DNA from: Acetivibrio alkalicellulosi
Lineage (GTDB): Bacteria; Bacillota; Clostridia; Acetivibrionales; Acetivibrionaceae
Assembly: GCA_008125075.1 (NCBI GenBank)
Contig: VLTH01000002.1
Location: forward strand, 2,893,024 to 2,957,023
DNA length: 64,000 bases
Reading direction: 5' to 3'
A program made the position numbers and the translations under genes. Position 1 is the first letter of the stretch. Each line of letters opens with the position of its first letter. The notes beneath the pieces are model-generated. The model was not told where the DNA came from. It saw nothing but the letters and a program-made list of their open reading frames with translations, and searched no databases. Of the stretch, positions 1 through 7,882 are shown in pieces.

Positions 1-1
1 C

Positions 2-91
2 ATAAATGGAGGCCAGTATATAGCAGCTCTTAGAACTAAGCATGAGAGTAATAAGTGGGATGATGTAGTGGAAGAAATTTTCGCATCTTAG
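2..91 (+). CDS. 3' end of an unidentified gene cut by the window edge
   Basis: An open frame enters from the left edge and ends at TAG 89-91, giving 29 C-terminal residues that finish in ...DDVVEEIFAS. The acidic, helical-looking end is typical of a real protein terminus, but I do not recognise the family. From here to the next start at 366 I see only AT-rich DNA with no clear gene. Confidence 0.4.
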   Translation: MNGGQYIAALRTKHESNKWDDVVEEIFAS

Positions 92-365
92 TTTTAGTAA
101 ATGCTTCATGGAAAATATTACATCAAAATATTGGATGAGTATATCCATTTTCGTTACCACAATATTCTTTCATGTGAAAACTATACTTCTAATGTAAAGC
201 AGACGGAAATGTTACAGAATATGTGTCAGATATAATTTATGCACCCAGTACCAAATATACAGCTTGACATTACTATTTCCTTAATATACAATAAACATTA
301 CTATGTACATAGATAAAAAACTTAGTTGATTACAAACAAAAAACTTTAATTTTATGGGAGGAAGT

Positions 366-1343
366 ATGATGAAAAAATCAGATTTTTTAAAAACCACTAT
401 TTGTATTTTAATCATATTATCTATTGGACTTATAAACGTACCAATGTATAGTTTTTCACAAGAGGATTCAAATGATTCCCAGATAACTGCATTTAGGATT
501 GTTTATGGAGACCTAAACGGTGACGGTAGAGTTAATAGTATTGATTTAACAATATTGAGAAGATATTTATTAGAAATTATTGATATTAATGATATTCCAA
601 TATCTAACTTTTCTATCGTAGCTGATTTAAACGGCGATGGTAGAGTTAATACTACTGATTACACACTACTGAAAAGATATTTATTAGGTATTATTGATAT
701 TTTCCCTGTTGAAGAATCTAATTCTAGTGATTTTGTTACTTACAATGTTGGTATGAATGGTTTAGTTCATGGAAAAGTAATCGAAGTTGATCCTCGTCTG
801 CTTAGAAATGAGATTGTTAATCAAAGATATGTCCAAGGTGACTATGTTAATGGTACTTTTTTTGGCTCTCAAAATGATCAGGTAGTATCAGTTGGTGCCA
901 TGGTGAATAATGGAGTTTTAATAGCCAGGAGATTGGAGCATGATAATGTTGCTAGAGGGACATTTATTGTCTATACTAATGGTACTGTAAGTGTAAAAAA
1001 CATAACAGATATAGACAAAGAAGAAAATTTATCCGGTATAAGGTTTGCAACAACAGGGTTTAATTTATTTCCTTTAAATTTGCAGGGTGAGTGGTGGCCA
1101 ACTTCTTATGCTGATGCTACCTTCAGGACTGTGCTAGGTTACAATCCTACTATAAACAAAGCTATGATTTTTTCTTTTAGCACCAGACAAACATCTGCTA
1201 ATCAAGCAATTCAAATTCTTCAAGGTTTGGGTTGTACTATGGGGATAGGTCTAGATGGTGGTGGATCAACTGGTGCAAGATTTAATGGGGAAAACCTCAG
1301 AACTCCAGGGAGAGTCATTCATAATGTAATAAGATGGAATTAG
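366..1343 (+). CDS. Secreted dockerin protein with phosphodiester glycosidase (NAGPA-like) domain
   Basis: The protein is 325 aa. An N-terminal signal peptide is followed by a type I dockerin (about residues 45-115) with two calcium-loop repeats, DLNGDGRVNSIDLTILRRYL and DLNGDGRVNTTDYTLLKRYL. The C-terminal 200 residues match the phosphodiester glycosidase/NAGPA family (PF09992 type), including NGTFF and GLDGGGSTGARF near the end. That family removes sugars from phosphodiester-linked glycans. A dockerin normally docks an enzyme to a cohesin scaffold outside the cell; no cohesin is in this window. The start at 366 (or ATG 369) is chosen because GGGAGG at 356-361 is well spaced; the longer frame from 354 would lie over that site. 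A terminator follows at 1425. The substrate is unknown, possibly a wall or teichoic-type polymer. Confidence 0.85.
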   Translation: MMKKSDFLKTTICILIILSIGLINVPMYSFSQEDSNDSQITAFRIVYGDLNGDGRVNSIDLTILRRYLLEIIDINDIPISNFSIVADLNGDGRVNTTDYTLLKRYLLGIIDIFPVEESNSSDFVTYNVGMNGLVHGKVIEVDPRLLRNEIVNQRYVQGDYVNGTFFGSQNDQVVSVGAMVNNGVLIARRLEHDNVARGTFIVYTNGTVSVKNITDIDKEENLSGIRFATTGFNLFPLNLQGEWWPTSYADATFRTVLGYNPTINKAMIFSFSTRQTSANQAIQILQGLGCTMGIGLDGGGSTGARFNGENLRTPGRVIHNVIRWN

Positions 1344-1424
1344 TGGGAAATTTTTAGCTTAACAGCTTTAAAATTATCTTATTATTAGATGTTCTAATTA
1401 TTAATTTAAAATTGTGTTTAAAGA

Positions 1425-1473
1425 GGCTGTAAGTAGAATTTTGTATATTAGCAAACTACTTACAGTCTTTTTT
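1425..1473 (+). terminator. Rho-independent terminator after the dockerin gene
   Basis: GGCTGTAAGTAG at 1425-1436 pairs with CTACTTACAGTC at 1456-1467 and is followed directly by a run of T. It closes the dockerin gene unit. The rest of the 1344-1645 gap holds no gene that I can see; it should contain the promoter of the sigma factor gene. Confidence 0.8.
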
Positions 1474-1862
1474 AGTACTTTTAAAAACTGACAAAGGACA
1501 AACTATTAAAAAACTATAGCTTCTATCATTGTGACTATAGGAGGATGTACTGTATAAACTTTATTTTTTTATGTGACGAATATATCGTAAAAAAAACTGT
1601 CTATATAAAAGAAGGCCTTCATTCTACAGTGAAAGGGGGATGCACATGGAGGACTTGCAAATTATAGAGCTGTACAATGCTCGTATTGAAACCGCCATTA
1701 GCGAAACCGACAGCAGATATGGTCGGATGCTCCATAGTATTGCGTCCAATATCCTGTCAAATCATTGGGACAGCAAAGAAATTGTCAATGATACTTTCAG
1801 AAAGGCATGGAATACCATTCCACCAAAACAGCCGAAATCTCTGGGTGCATACCTTGGGAGAA

Positions 1863-1915
1863 TGTAAATGATAATATGAAAATGCACAAAAATTATAAAG
1901 TAAAAGTGCACAATT
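1863..1915 (+). repeat. Left terminal inverted repeat of the IS21-like element
   Basis: The 53-bp left end aligns with the reverse complement of the right end (3706-3758) without gaps. GCACA and AAAAGTGCACAATT lie the same distance apart (13 bases) in both, and the outer 21 bases match at about 15 positions. A third, inverted TGTGCACTTTT box follows at 1917-1928. Confidence 0.8.
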
Positions 1916-1993
1916 TTGTGCACTTTTTGCTGGTAATTAAAGAGTTTAAAAGTTACCATAGCAAAACATTTAATGGAAAGGGTGTGCATTTTA

Positions 1994-2305
1994 GTGAATT
2001 TTGAATGTGTCAATCAAACAGAAACTGAGATTGAAAAATGGGAGGGGGTTATTAAAAGGTGTGAACAACATGAAGGTCACTTTGAAATTATGATTGAAAG
2101 TCGGTCAAGTATAATGGTGCTATTTGGAAGGACTTCAAGAGGTGGGTTTGCTTGCATTCCTGATTTTGGTGCTGGATGTCACTTAGTCGACTTAAAAAAC
2201 AAATTTTGGAATACAGAAAAATTAGTTGAGGTATTAGGAAAAGCTGATGGAATAACTGTTGCAACTGCTTTGTACACTTTAGCTGATTTTATCAAAGATT
2301 ACTAG
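1994..2305 (+). CDS. Small passenger protein of the IS21-like element, unknown function
   Basis: About 103 aa, no signal peptide or membrane segment. Recognisable features are an early Cys (ECVNQ), a core ending FACIPDFGAGCHLVDL, and KFWNTEKL followed by a short helical C-terminus. This resembles from memory a small family of uncharacterised Firmicutes proteins (DUF6618-like), but I cannot confirm that. The frame opens at ATG 1973, but GGAAAGG at 1975-1981 sits well placed for GTG 1994, which I prefer. It lies between the left IS end and the transposase, same strand, 39 bases upstream. A role in transposition or its control is inference from position only. Confidence 0.6.
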   Translation: MNFECVNQTETEIEKWEGVIKRCEQHEGHFEIMIESRSSIMVLFGRTSRGGFACIPDFGAGCHLVDLKNKFWNTEKLVEVLGKADGITVATALYTLADFIKDY

Positions 2306-2344
2306 TATAATTGTACCTATTCTTAGATAAGAAAGGGGTACAAA

Positions 2345-3553
2345 ATGAGAAAAGATGTATTAAATCAAGTTAACAAATTAAGGGGGAATGGATTATTGAA
2401 CAAAAGTGAACTAGCAAGAAGGTTTGGGTGTAACAGAAGGACTGTTGATCGTTATCTTAAAGATTTTGAAACAAAAGGTATAAAACGTGAATATTCATCA
2501 ATACTTGATGAATTTAAAAGTATCATTCAAGAAAAAGTTGATACATATGGAGCATCATCAATGGCTGTATTCAAATTCATACAGAAAAAAGGATATGCAG
2601 GAGGATATTTAACAGTCAATAATTTTGTAAAAAAACACAAGGATGAGGAGATTAATAAAGCAACTATCAGATTTGAGACGACTCCAGGATTACAGGCACA
2701 AGTTGATTGGAAAGAAAAGTTAACTATGATTAATCGTAAGGGCGAAACATTTGTTGTTAATATTTTTTTGATAGTTCTTGGATACTCCAGATTGAAGTTT
2801 ACTAAATTAACATCTGATAAAAGGCAGAAAACCTTATTTGAATGCATGTTTGAAGCCTTCAGATACTTTCAAGGTATACCACATGAAATACTTTTTGATA
2901 ATATGAAAACAGTTGTTGATAGACATAAATCAACATTTAAAAATGTTGTAATAAATGATACATTCAAAATATTTGCACAAGATGCTGGTTTTGAAGTATT
3001 AACGTGTAGGGCATATAGAGCCAAAACCAAGGGGAAAGTGGAAACTTTGGCAAAACTTGTAGACAGGTTAAAGGTATATAATGGAGAATTTGATACATTT
3101 GAAGAACTAGAAAGAATAGTAGAAGACTTTAATAATGATATTAACAATGAGATATCTCAAGCAACAAACGAAAAGCCATTTGATAGGTTTAAAGTAGAAA
3201 AAGAGTATCTAAGTCCTTTGCCAACGACGGATCTTCTTCTCTCTTATTTCCACCACGAAAAAGAGTATAAGGTATATAAAGATTCCATGATTAACTATAA
3301 AGGACAAAAATACTCTGTGCCAACAAGGTTTATAGGTAAGTATGTCAATGCCTATGAGGTAGAGGATATTATCAATATATATTATACAGAAGATTTAATA
3401 GCAAGTCATCCAAAATCAGAAAAGCTTTTTAACTACACGAAAGACCATGCAATTGAAATTCTTAAATCAGACGCTCTAAAGGGCTGGGATGAAAGCTCTG
3501 TAGAAGACTTTGTAGAAAATAATCTAAGGAGAATGGATATTATTTTAAATTAA
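2345..3553 (+). CDS. istA: IstA-like DDE transposase of the IS21 family
   Basis: The protein is 402 aa, within the IS21 IstA range. An N-terminal helix-turn-helix (residues about 15-45, LARRFGCNRRTVDRYLKD) binds the IS ends. An rve-type integrase core follows with the three catalytic acidic residues in recognisable settings: QVDW (Asp, about 119), ILFDNMKT (Asp, about 182) and KGKVE (Glu, about 232). The C-terminal part matches the Mu-transposase-like domain of IstA, with YSVPTRFIGKYV. GAAAGGGGT precedes the ATG. No frameshift or stop is present, so the enzyme should be made. It would normally need IstB for target choice and strand transfer; none is encoded here. Confidence 0.9.
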   Translation: MRKDVLNQVNKLRGNGLLNKSELARRFGCNRRTVDRYLKDFETKGIKREYSSILDEFKSIIQEKVDTYGASSMAVFKFIQKKGYAGGYLTVNNFVKKHKDEEINKATIRFETTPGLQAQVDWKEKLTMINRKGETFVVNIFLIVLGYSRLKFTKLTSDKRQKTLFECMFEAFRYFQGIPHEILFDNMKTVVDRHKSTFKNVVINDTFKIFAQDAGFEVLTCRAYRAKTKGKVETLAKLVDRLKVYNGEFDTFEELERIVEDFNNDINNEISQATNEKPFDRFKVEKEYLSPLPTTDLLLSYFHHEKEYKVYKDSMINYKGQKYSVPTRFIGKYVNAYEVEDIINIYYTEDLIASHPKSEKLFNYTKDHAIEILKSDALKGWDESSVEDFVENNLRRMDIILN

Positions 3554-3705
3554 GATATATCCAACATAATCTAAAGTGTATTTTTGCAATTATAGTATAG
3601 ATGATTTCTAATATTTTCTTATCTTGTAGGATCTTTTTTAAAAATATTAAAGGTAAAATTGATATCTCAGAGACACCTGATTCAACTGGAAAAAGATAAT
3701 ATAAT

Positions 3706-3758
3706 AATTGTGCACTTTTATATTATAAAAAATGTGCACTTTTATCTTGACATTTTCA
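3706..3758 (-). repeat. Right terminal inverted repeat of the IS21-like element
   Basis: It mirrors the left end and contains two TGTGCACTTTT boxes at about 3710-3720 and 3733-3743. The terminal CA at 3757-3758 is followed by the second GAGAA target copy. The stretch 3554-3705 between the transposase and this end has no open frame and no recognisable istB remnant. Confidence 0.8.
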
Positions 3759-4100
3759 GAGAATAACTCGCAATCTTTCTATCAATCGCTGGCATGAACA
3801 AAAAGCAAAAAAGCGCTATAGCGGAGCAGAAATGCTACTTTCGGAGCTTAGCAACTGTGTTCCCAGTTCTGAAACTGTAGAGACTGAAATAAAAACAAAG
3901 GAATTGGTTCAGGCAATTAACCACTGGCTAGGCGCTCTACCTAAAGATGATCGTGTACTTTTCTTGCGGCGTTATTGGTTTGGAGATGCAGTAAAGCATC
4001 TTGCCAAAGAATGTGCAACATCGCCTAACAAGCTGGCAGGTCGCTTGTATCGATTGCGTCAAAACTTGAAAAAGGCTCTTGAAATGGAGGAGATTTCTCT

Positions 4101-5627
4101 ATGAAAGAAAAGAAAATCTTTGATGCTTTAACTGAAGTACGAGAAGAATATATTGAAGAAGCAAGAAAAACGAAGCTTCAAAAACAGTCTGTCAGTTGGA
4201 GAAAATGGTCAGCTATTGCTGCTTGCGCAGTTGCGGTCATCATCATTAGCGGAGTACTAGTAATACAAAATCCCTTTCCTTTTGGTGGCAATTTAAGAGG
4301 AGGCGGCGTAGGACGTAATCAGAGTAATATTTTTATGTCTTATGCAGGACCCACATTCCCTTTAACCTTAAGTAAAGAGGATAACACGATAACTGCCATT
4401 CGTAACATTTGCTATGATTTTTCTCTACTGGGTGATAATAGTGTTCGTGTTTGGGGCGCTAATATAGAGGATAGCTACACACTTAGCAATTCTTCAACAG
4501 AAGAAAAAACTATTAAAGCTATTTATCCTTTTACCGGAAGCTTTGAGGATCTACAAGAACAGATGCCTACCATTGCTGTAAACGGGCAGGAAGTGTCACC
4601 TACACTATACGCAGGCGGATATTCTGGAGGATTTACAGGTGTTTATGGTACAGACGACTTAGAAGACAGTTCAAATATTTTACAACTAAATAACTGGGAG
4701 GGCTACAAGGCTCTTTTAGAAGATGGAAGTTATAAAAGCAATGCTTTTAAGCCATATCCTGTTCTGTCTCAGCAGGTAACAGTTTATACCTTTACCGATT
4801 TTGAATCCCCTGAAGAGTACAGTGCTGCTACACAAGCCATATCCTTTACCATTGACCCAGATAAAACCACCATTTTACAGTATGGTTTTGAGGGAAGAGA
4901 ATTTGGTAATGACGGTTTTCGAAGATATAGTTATTTTGTACCTAATGGAGTAATGAGACGCAATGAGACAAAGATGTTGATTGTAATTGGTGATGATATC
5001 TTAGATTATACCTTGCAAGGTTACAAAAATGGCGCATGTAAAGTGGAAAATGAGCTTGAAGGAGTATCGGCAACCGTTACACGAAAAGAGAGAGTTCTGT
5101 ATGATGTGATGGGTGAGCTCATTGATAGTTTCAACGATAATTTCTTTAATCAATATGGATATGAAAACACCCTTGCTGTATCAAATGAGATGTTCCTTGG
5201 TGCTACTTCAGAGTTTATGGTTCACTACGGTTTGATTTCCAAGTCGGCTCGTGACCGCTACAAATATGGAATGTTAGAAGATATCCTCTCAGAAACTAAA
5301 AATTTGCGCCGTGTATTCTACTTGGAGTTTGAGGTAATGATTCCTGCTGGTGGAAGTGTTTTAGTTACAGCAGATATGTATAAAAATCCAAGCTACGACT
5401 TTAATTTCGCTGGCTCTAATAACAAAGGTATACAAAGTTACGATATGGTGACCCAATTAGGAAGCAACTTATATTTTGATGCATTGACAGCAGAGTTAAC
5501 CTCCCATGATCACATCGTAATTGTTGGTCAAAATTATGGTTTCAACTTAGGTAAAGGGATTAGCAAAGTAGAACTAGATCCTACACAAGAGCATTACTAT
5601 TTAGAGATAAGGCCAGTGGAACAATAG
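4101..5627 (+). CDS. Anti-sigma-factor-like membrane protein paired with the broken sigma gene
   Basis: The protein is 508 aa. A cytosolic N-terminus of about 35 residues (FDALTEVREEYIEEARKTK) precedes one membrane segment (about 36-56, AIAACAVAVIIISGVLVI) and a large extracellular domain of 450 residues with no known enzyme motif. This N-terminus resembles the sigma-binding end of many Firmicutes membrane proteins coded just after an ECF sigma gene. The start overlaps the sigma stop as ATGA, so the two were translationally coupled. With the sigma gene split, this protein may be unregulated, poorly translated or without a target. Anti-sigma activity is inferred from position and topology. Confidence 0.7.
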   Translation: MKEKKIFDALTEVREEYIEEARKTKLQKQSVSWRKWSAIAACAVAVIIISGVLVIQNPFPFGGNLRGGGVGRNQSNIFMSYAGPTFPLTLSKEDNTITAIRNICYDFSLLGDNSVRVWGANIEDSYTLSNSSTEEKTIKAIYPFTGSFEDLQEQMPTIAVNGQEVSPTLYAGGYSGGFTGVYGTDDLEDSSNILQLNNWEGYKALLEDGSYKSNAFKPYPVLSQQVTVYTFTDFESPEEYSAATQAISFTIDPDKTTILQYGFEGREFGNDGFRRYSYFVPNGVMRRNETKMLIVIGDDILDYTLQGYKNGACKVENELEGVSATVTRKERVLYDVMGELIDSFNDNFFNQYGYENTLAVSNEMFLGATSEFMVHYGLISKSARDRYKYGMLEDILSETKNLRRVFYLEFEVMIPAGGSVLVTADMYKNPSYDFNFAGSNNKGIQSYDMVTQLGSNLYFDALTAELTSHDHIVIVGQNYGFNLGKGISKVELDPTQEHYYLEIRPVEQ

Positions 5628-5654
5628 AAATAAATGAATGAGAGGCGAATATAA

Positions 5655-6068
5655 ATGAAGAGAAGTAGAAAGTTTATTGGAGTTTGCGTAATATTAGTGA
5701 TTATTATTGTAAGTTTGATTTGGTGGAATACACCAAGTTCAATCATTGACATTGCACCTTCAGATGTATCTAAGATAAATTTTTTTGACGGTAATACAGG
5801 CAACTCAATTACAATAACAAATCCCAAAGATATTGAACATATTATCCAAAACCTTAATATGGCAAGGCTGAAAAAAGAAAAGCTTTCTATAGGGTATATG
5901 GGATATTCCTATAAAACAACCATCTATAAAATTAATGGTAGTGTGTATAAGGAACTAATAGTAAATTCAAGTGATACTATCAGGCGAGATCCATTTTTTT
6001 ATCGGGACAATTCAGAAAGCATAGATTACAAATTTATACAAAAATTGTTTGATAAAAATATGGAGTAA
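5655..6068 (+). CDS. Small membrane-anchored protein of unknown function
   Basis: 137 aa with an N-terminal membrane anchor (residues about 7-24) and an outside domain of mixed strand and helix; no lipobox Cys is seen. GAGAGGCG precedes the ATG by a normal distance, and the gene starts 27 bases after the anti-sigma-like gene, so it is probably the third gene of that operon. The domain faintly recalls small DUF5301-type proteins of Firmicutes, which I cannot verify. Confidence 0.7.
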   Translation: MKRSRKFIGVCVILVIIIVSLIWWNTPSSIIDIAPSDVSKINFFDGNTGNSITITNPKDIEHIIQNLNMARLKKEKLSIGYMGYSYKTTIYKINGSVYKELIVNSSDTIRRDPFFYRDNSESIDYKFIQKLFDKNME

Positions 6069-6214
6069 AATTATATTAAGCTTGCATATTAATTTAGTAA
6101 AAGGCTATTTGTATACTCTATAAAATGCTAAAATATTTTGTTGCAAAAAAGCTTCTACACTGGTCTTAAGTGTGTTAGTATTAATTATAGTTATAGATCA
6201 AGGAGGCTGCAAAT

Positions 6215-7663
6215 TTGTCTACACCCAACAACAATAAAAACATACCTTTGAGAGATAAATTAGGTTATGGTATAGGTAATTTTAGCACTGGCGTAGCTAT
6301 ACAAATAGTTGGAGCTTATCTGGTTTTCTATTCTACTGCAATATTAGGATTGCCAGGTAGTCTCGTAGGTCTGGCTATAAGTTTAAGTATTATATGGGAT
6401 GCACTAACAGACCCTCTTATGGGATATTTATCTGATATCACTATTTCAAAGATTTTTGGTAGAAGGCATCTATACCTTATTATTGGTTCAATAGGAATTG
6501 CAACAACCAATTATTTCACTTGGAATATTAGTTCTAGCTTAGATTTTAGGATAAAATTCTTATTGATATGTGTTTATATTATTCTTCTTAAAACATCTAT
6601 GACAATCTATGTAACTCCTTATACTGCTTTAGGAGCTGAAATGTCTTGTGATTACAATGAACGGACGTCCATCCAAGCAAGCAAGACCATTTTTTTTCTT
6701 CTTGGTTTAGCCTTTGTATCAGTTGCTGGAATGTATTTATTTTTTAAACCTACTGATGAGTATATAAAGGGTCAGCTAAATCCCCAATCATATAGTGATA
6801 TGGGGATGGTGTCTTCAATTGTCATTTTACTTTCTACCTTTTTTTGTTATATTTCAACCATGAAGTATATACCTATCCTTAATAAGTATCAAATACAGGT
6901 TGAAAAAAAGAGCAAATTTTCAATTCTCGTTGAGTCTTTTAAGAGTACATTGAGTAACAGTGCATTCAGATACGTTGCTCTATGTTACATGTTTAACAAT
7001 GTGGCCTCTGCACTTTTAAGTAATATGGGGTTACATGTATTTACTTACACCTTCTTTCTTAATAGCCAACAAATCGCCAGTATAATAGGCGTACAGTTTT
7101 TTGTATGTATTGTGTCCCAGCCTATTTGGAGTATCATTTCAAAAAAGCTTGATAAAAAGGCTTCCATCATCTTAGGATTAATAATATGTATAATAAGTAG
7201 CATAATATTCGCAATCATTGTAGCTTTGAGAGATTCTGTAATTGGAGTACCTTTGTATTTTTTCCCATATGCTATAATCATAGGATTTGGTACTGGAGGC
7301 TTATTTACTTTACCATTATCGATGGTAGCAGATACTATTGACCTAGATGAGCTAAACTCTGGTCGTAGATCAGAAGGTGTCTATTATGGATGTTTAACTT
7401 TATACTATAAGTGTTCCCAGGCTATTACAATATTTATAGTTGGTCTTATGCTGGATTTGGTAAAATTTGATGCTTCTCTGCCAGTTCAGCAAAAAACAAC
7501 ACTCATATCTCTTGGTATGATTCTTGCAATTGGATCTATGGTAAGCTTTATTTTATCATGGCTAAGCATTAAAAAATATTCCTTGACTAAAGAAAATGTT
7601 TTAAGTATTCAAAAACAAATTCTAGAACGGAATACTACTGACAATCTAAGTGAACTTGTTTAG
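6215..7663 (+). CDS. GPH-family glycoside/sugar:cation symporter (MFS)
   Basis: 482 aa with about twelve membrane segments. Family marks are the N-terminal LRDKLGYGIGNF, WDALTDPLMGYLSD after helix 2, a basic loop RRHLYLI, and in the second half SMVADTIDLDELNSGRRSEG. These belong to the glycoside-pentoside-hexuronide symporters (MelB/XynP/YicJ type), which take up sugars with Na+ or H+. The start is TTG 6215, placed 9 bases after a perfect AGGAGG (6201-6206); no ATG fits. No glycosidase gene is adjacent, so the sugar cannot be told. Confidence 0.88.
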   Translation: MSTPNNNKNIPLRDKLGYGIGNFSTGVAIQIVGAYLVFYSTAILGLPGSLVGLAISLSIIWDALTDPLMGYLSDITISKIFGRRHLYLIIGSIGIATTNYFTWNISSSLDFRIKFLLICVYIILLKTSMTIYVTPYTALGAEMSCDYNERTSIQASKTIFFLLGLAFVSVAGMYLFFKPTDEYIKGQLNPQSYSDMGMVSSIVILLSTFFCYISTMKYIPILNKYQIQVEKKSKFSILVESFKSTLSNSAFRYVALCYMFNNVASALLSNMGLHVFTYTFFLNSQQIASIIGVQFFVCIVSQPIWSIISKKLDKKASIILGLIICIISSIIFAIIVALRDSVIGVPLYFFPYAIIIGFGTGGLFTLPLSMVADTIDLDELNSGRRSEGVYYGCLTLYYKCSQAITIFIVGLMLDLVKFDASLPVQQKTTLISLGMILAIGSMVSFILSWLSIKKYSLTKENVLSIQKQILERNTTDNLSELV

Positions 7664-7682
7664 AATTGTTGAAAACATAAGT

Positions 7683-7736
7683 TCCACTACTATTTCACTA
7701 CAGGTCTTATTTGATGCCAAATACGCCCAGTGAAAA
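7683..7736 (-). repeat. Dispersed CACT-ended repeat, copy 1
   Basis: Read on the minus strand it matches 23443-23496 over about 54 bases, sharing TATTTGGCATCA, then AAGACCTGTAGTGAAATAGT with two or three changes. Both ends carry CACT/AGTG sequences able to pair, as in a tiny MITE-like element. Confidence 0.65.
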
Positions 7737-7780
7737 GTGGTAGTAATAGTCCTTAATTAAAGCTAAACATTGGGGCTTCA

Positions 7781-7806
7781 TCAGGTAGAGAAATTACTCT
7801 ACCTGA
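7781..7806. terminator. 10-bp perfect hairpin between convergent genes
   Basis: TCAGGTAGAG and CTCTACCTGA are separated by 6 bases. It lies between the convergent symporter and TPR genes and may end transcription, but no strong T run follows on either strand. Confidence 0.45.
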
Positions 7807-7882
7807 CGATTAAAATAAGATTAACCCTCAATGATTTTACTTCATCCTAACTGGTAATTTGATGTTATATCTCTAATATATT

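Larger units (their letters stand above)
1863..3758 (+). mobile_element. IS21-like insertion sequence, 1,896 bp, without istB
   Basis: The element has imperfect terminal inverted repeats that start TG and end CA, and is flanked by the 5-bp direct repeat GAGAA (1858-1862 and 3759-3763), which is in the size range known for IS21 family targets. Each end carries repeated AAAAGTGCACA-type boxes, as IS21 ends carry multiple internal repeats. It encodes one IstA-like DDE transposase (2345-3553) and a small protein (1994-2305). The AAA+ helper IstB, which normally follows istA, is absent: only about 200 non-coding bases follow the transposase. Confidence 0.88.
1646..4104 (+). pseudogene. ECF-type RNA polymerase sigma factor gene, split by an IS21-like element
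   Basis: The 5' part (1646-1862) encodes sigma region 2, with residues such as DSKEIVNDTFRKAW. The 3' part (3764-4104) encodes region 4, with LPKDDRVLFLRRYWFGDAVK and a helix-turn-helix ending in RLYRLRQNLKKAL. Removing the element (1863-3758) and one GAGAA target copy restores one uninterrupted frame across the join, reading ...YLGRITRNLSINRWHEQ..., about 185 aa, the usual size of an ECF sigma factor. The start at ATG 1646 is preferred over 1640 because GAAAGGGGG at 1630-1638 would abut 1640. The 5' piece alone stops within the element. The stop overlaps the start of the anti-sigma gene (ATGA at 4101). As it stands the gene cannot make a full sigma factor, though both halves are otherwise undamaged, so the insertion is probably recent. 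Confidence 0.9.

Noticed and set aside
3554-3758. istB remnant downstream of the transposase
   Set aside because: About 200 bases only, no ATP-binding motif in any frame.
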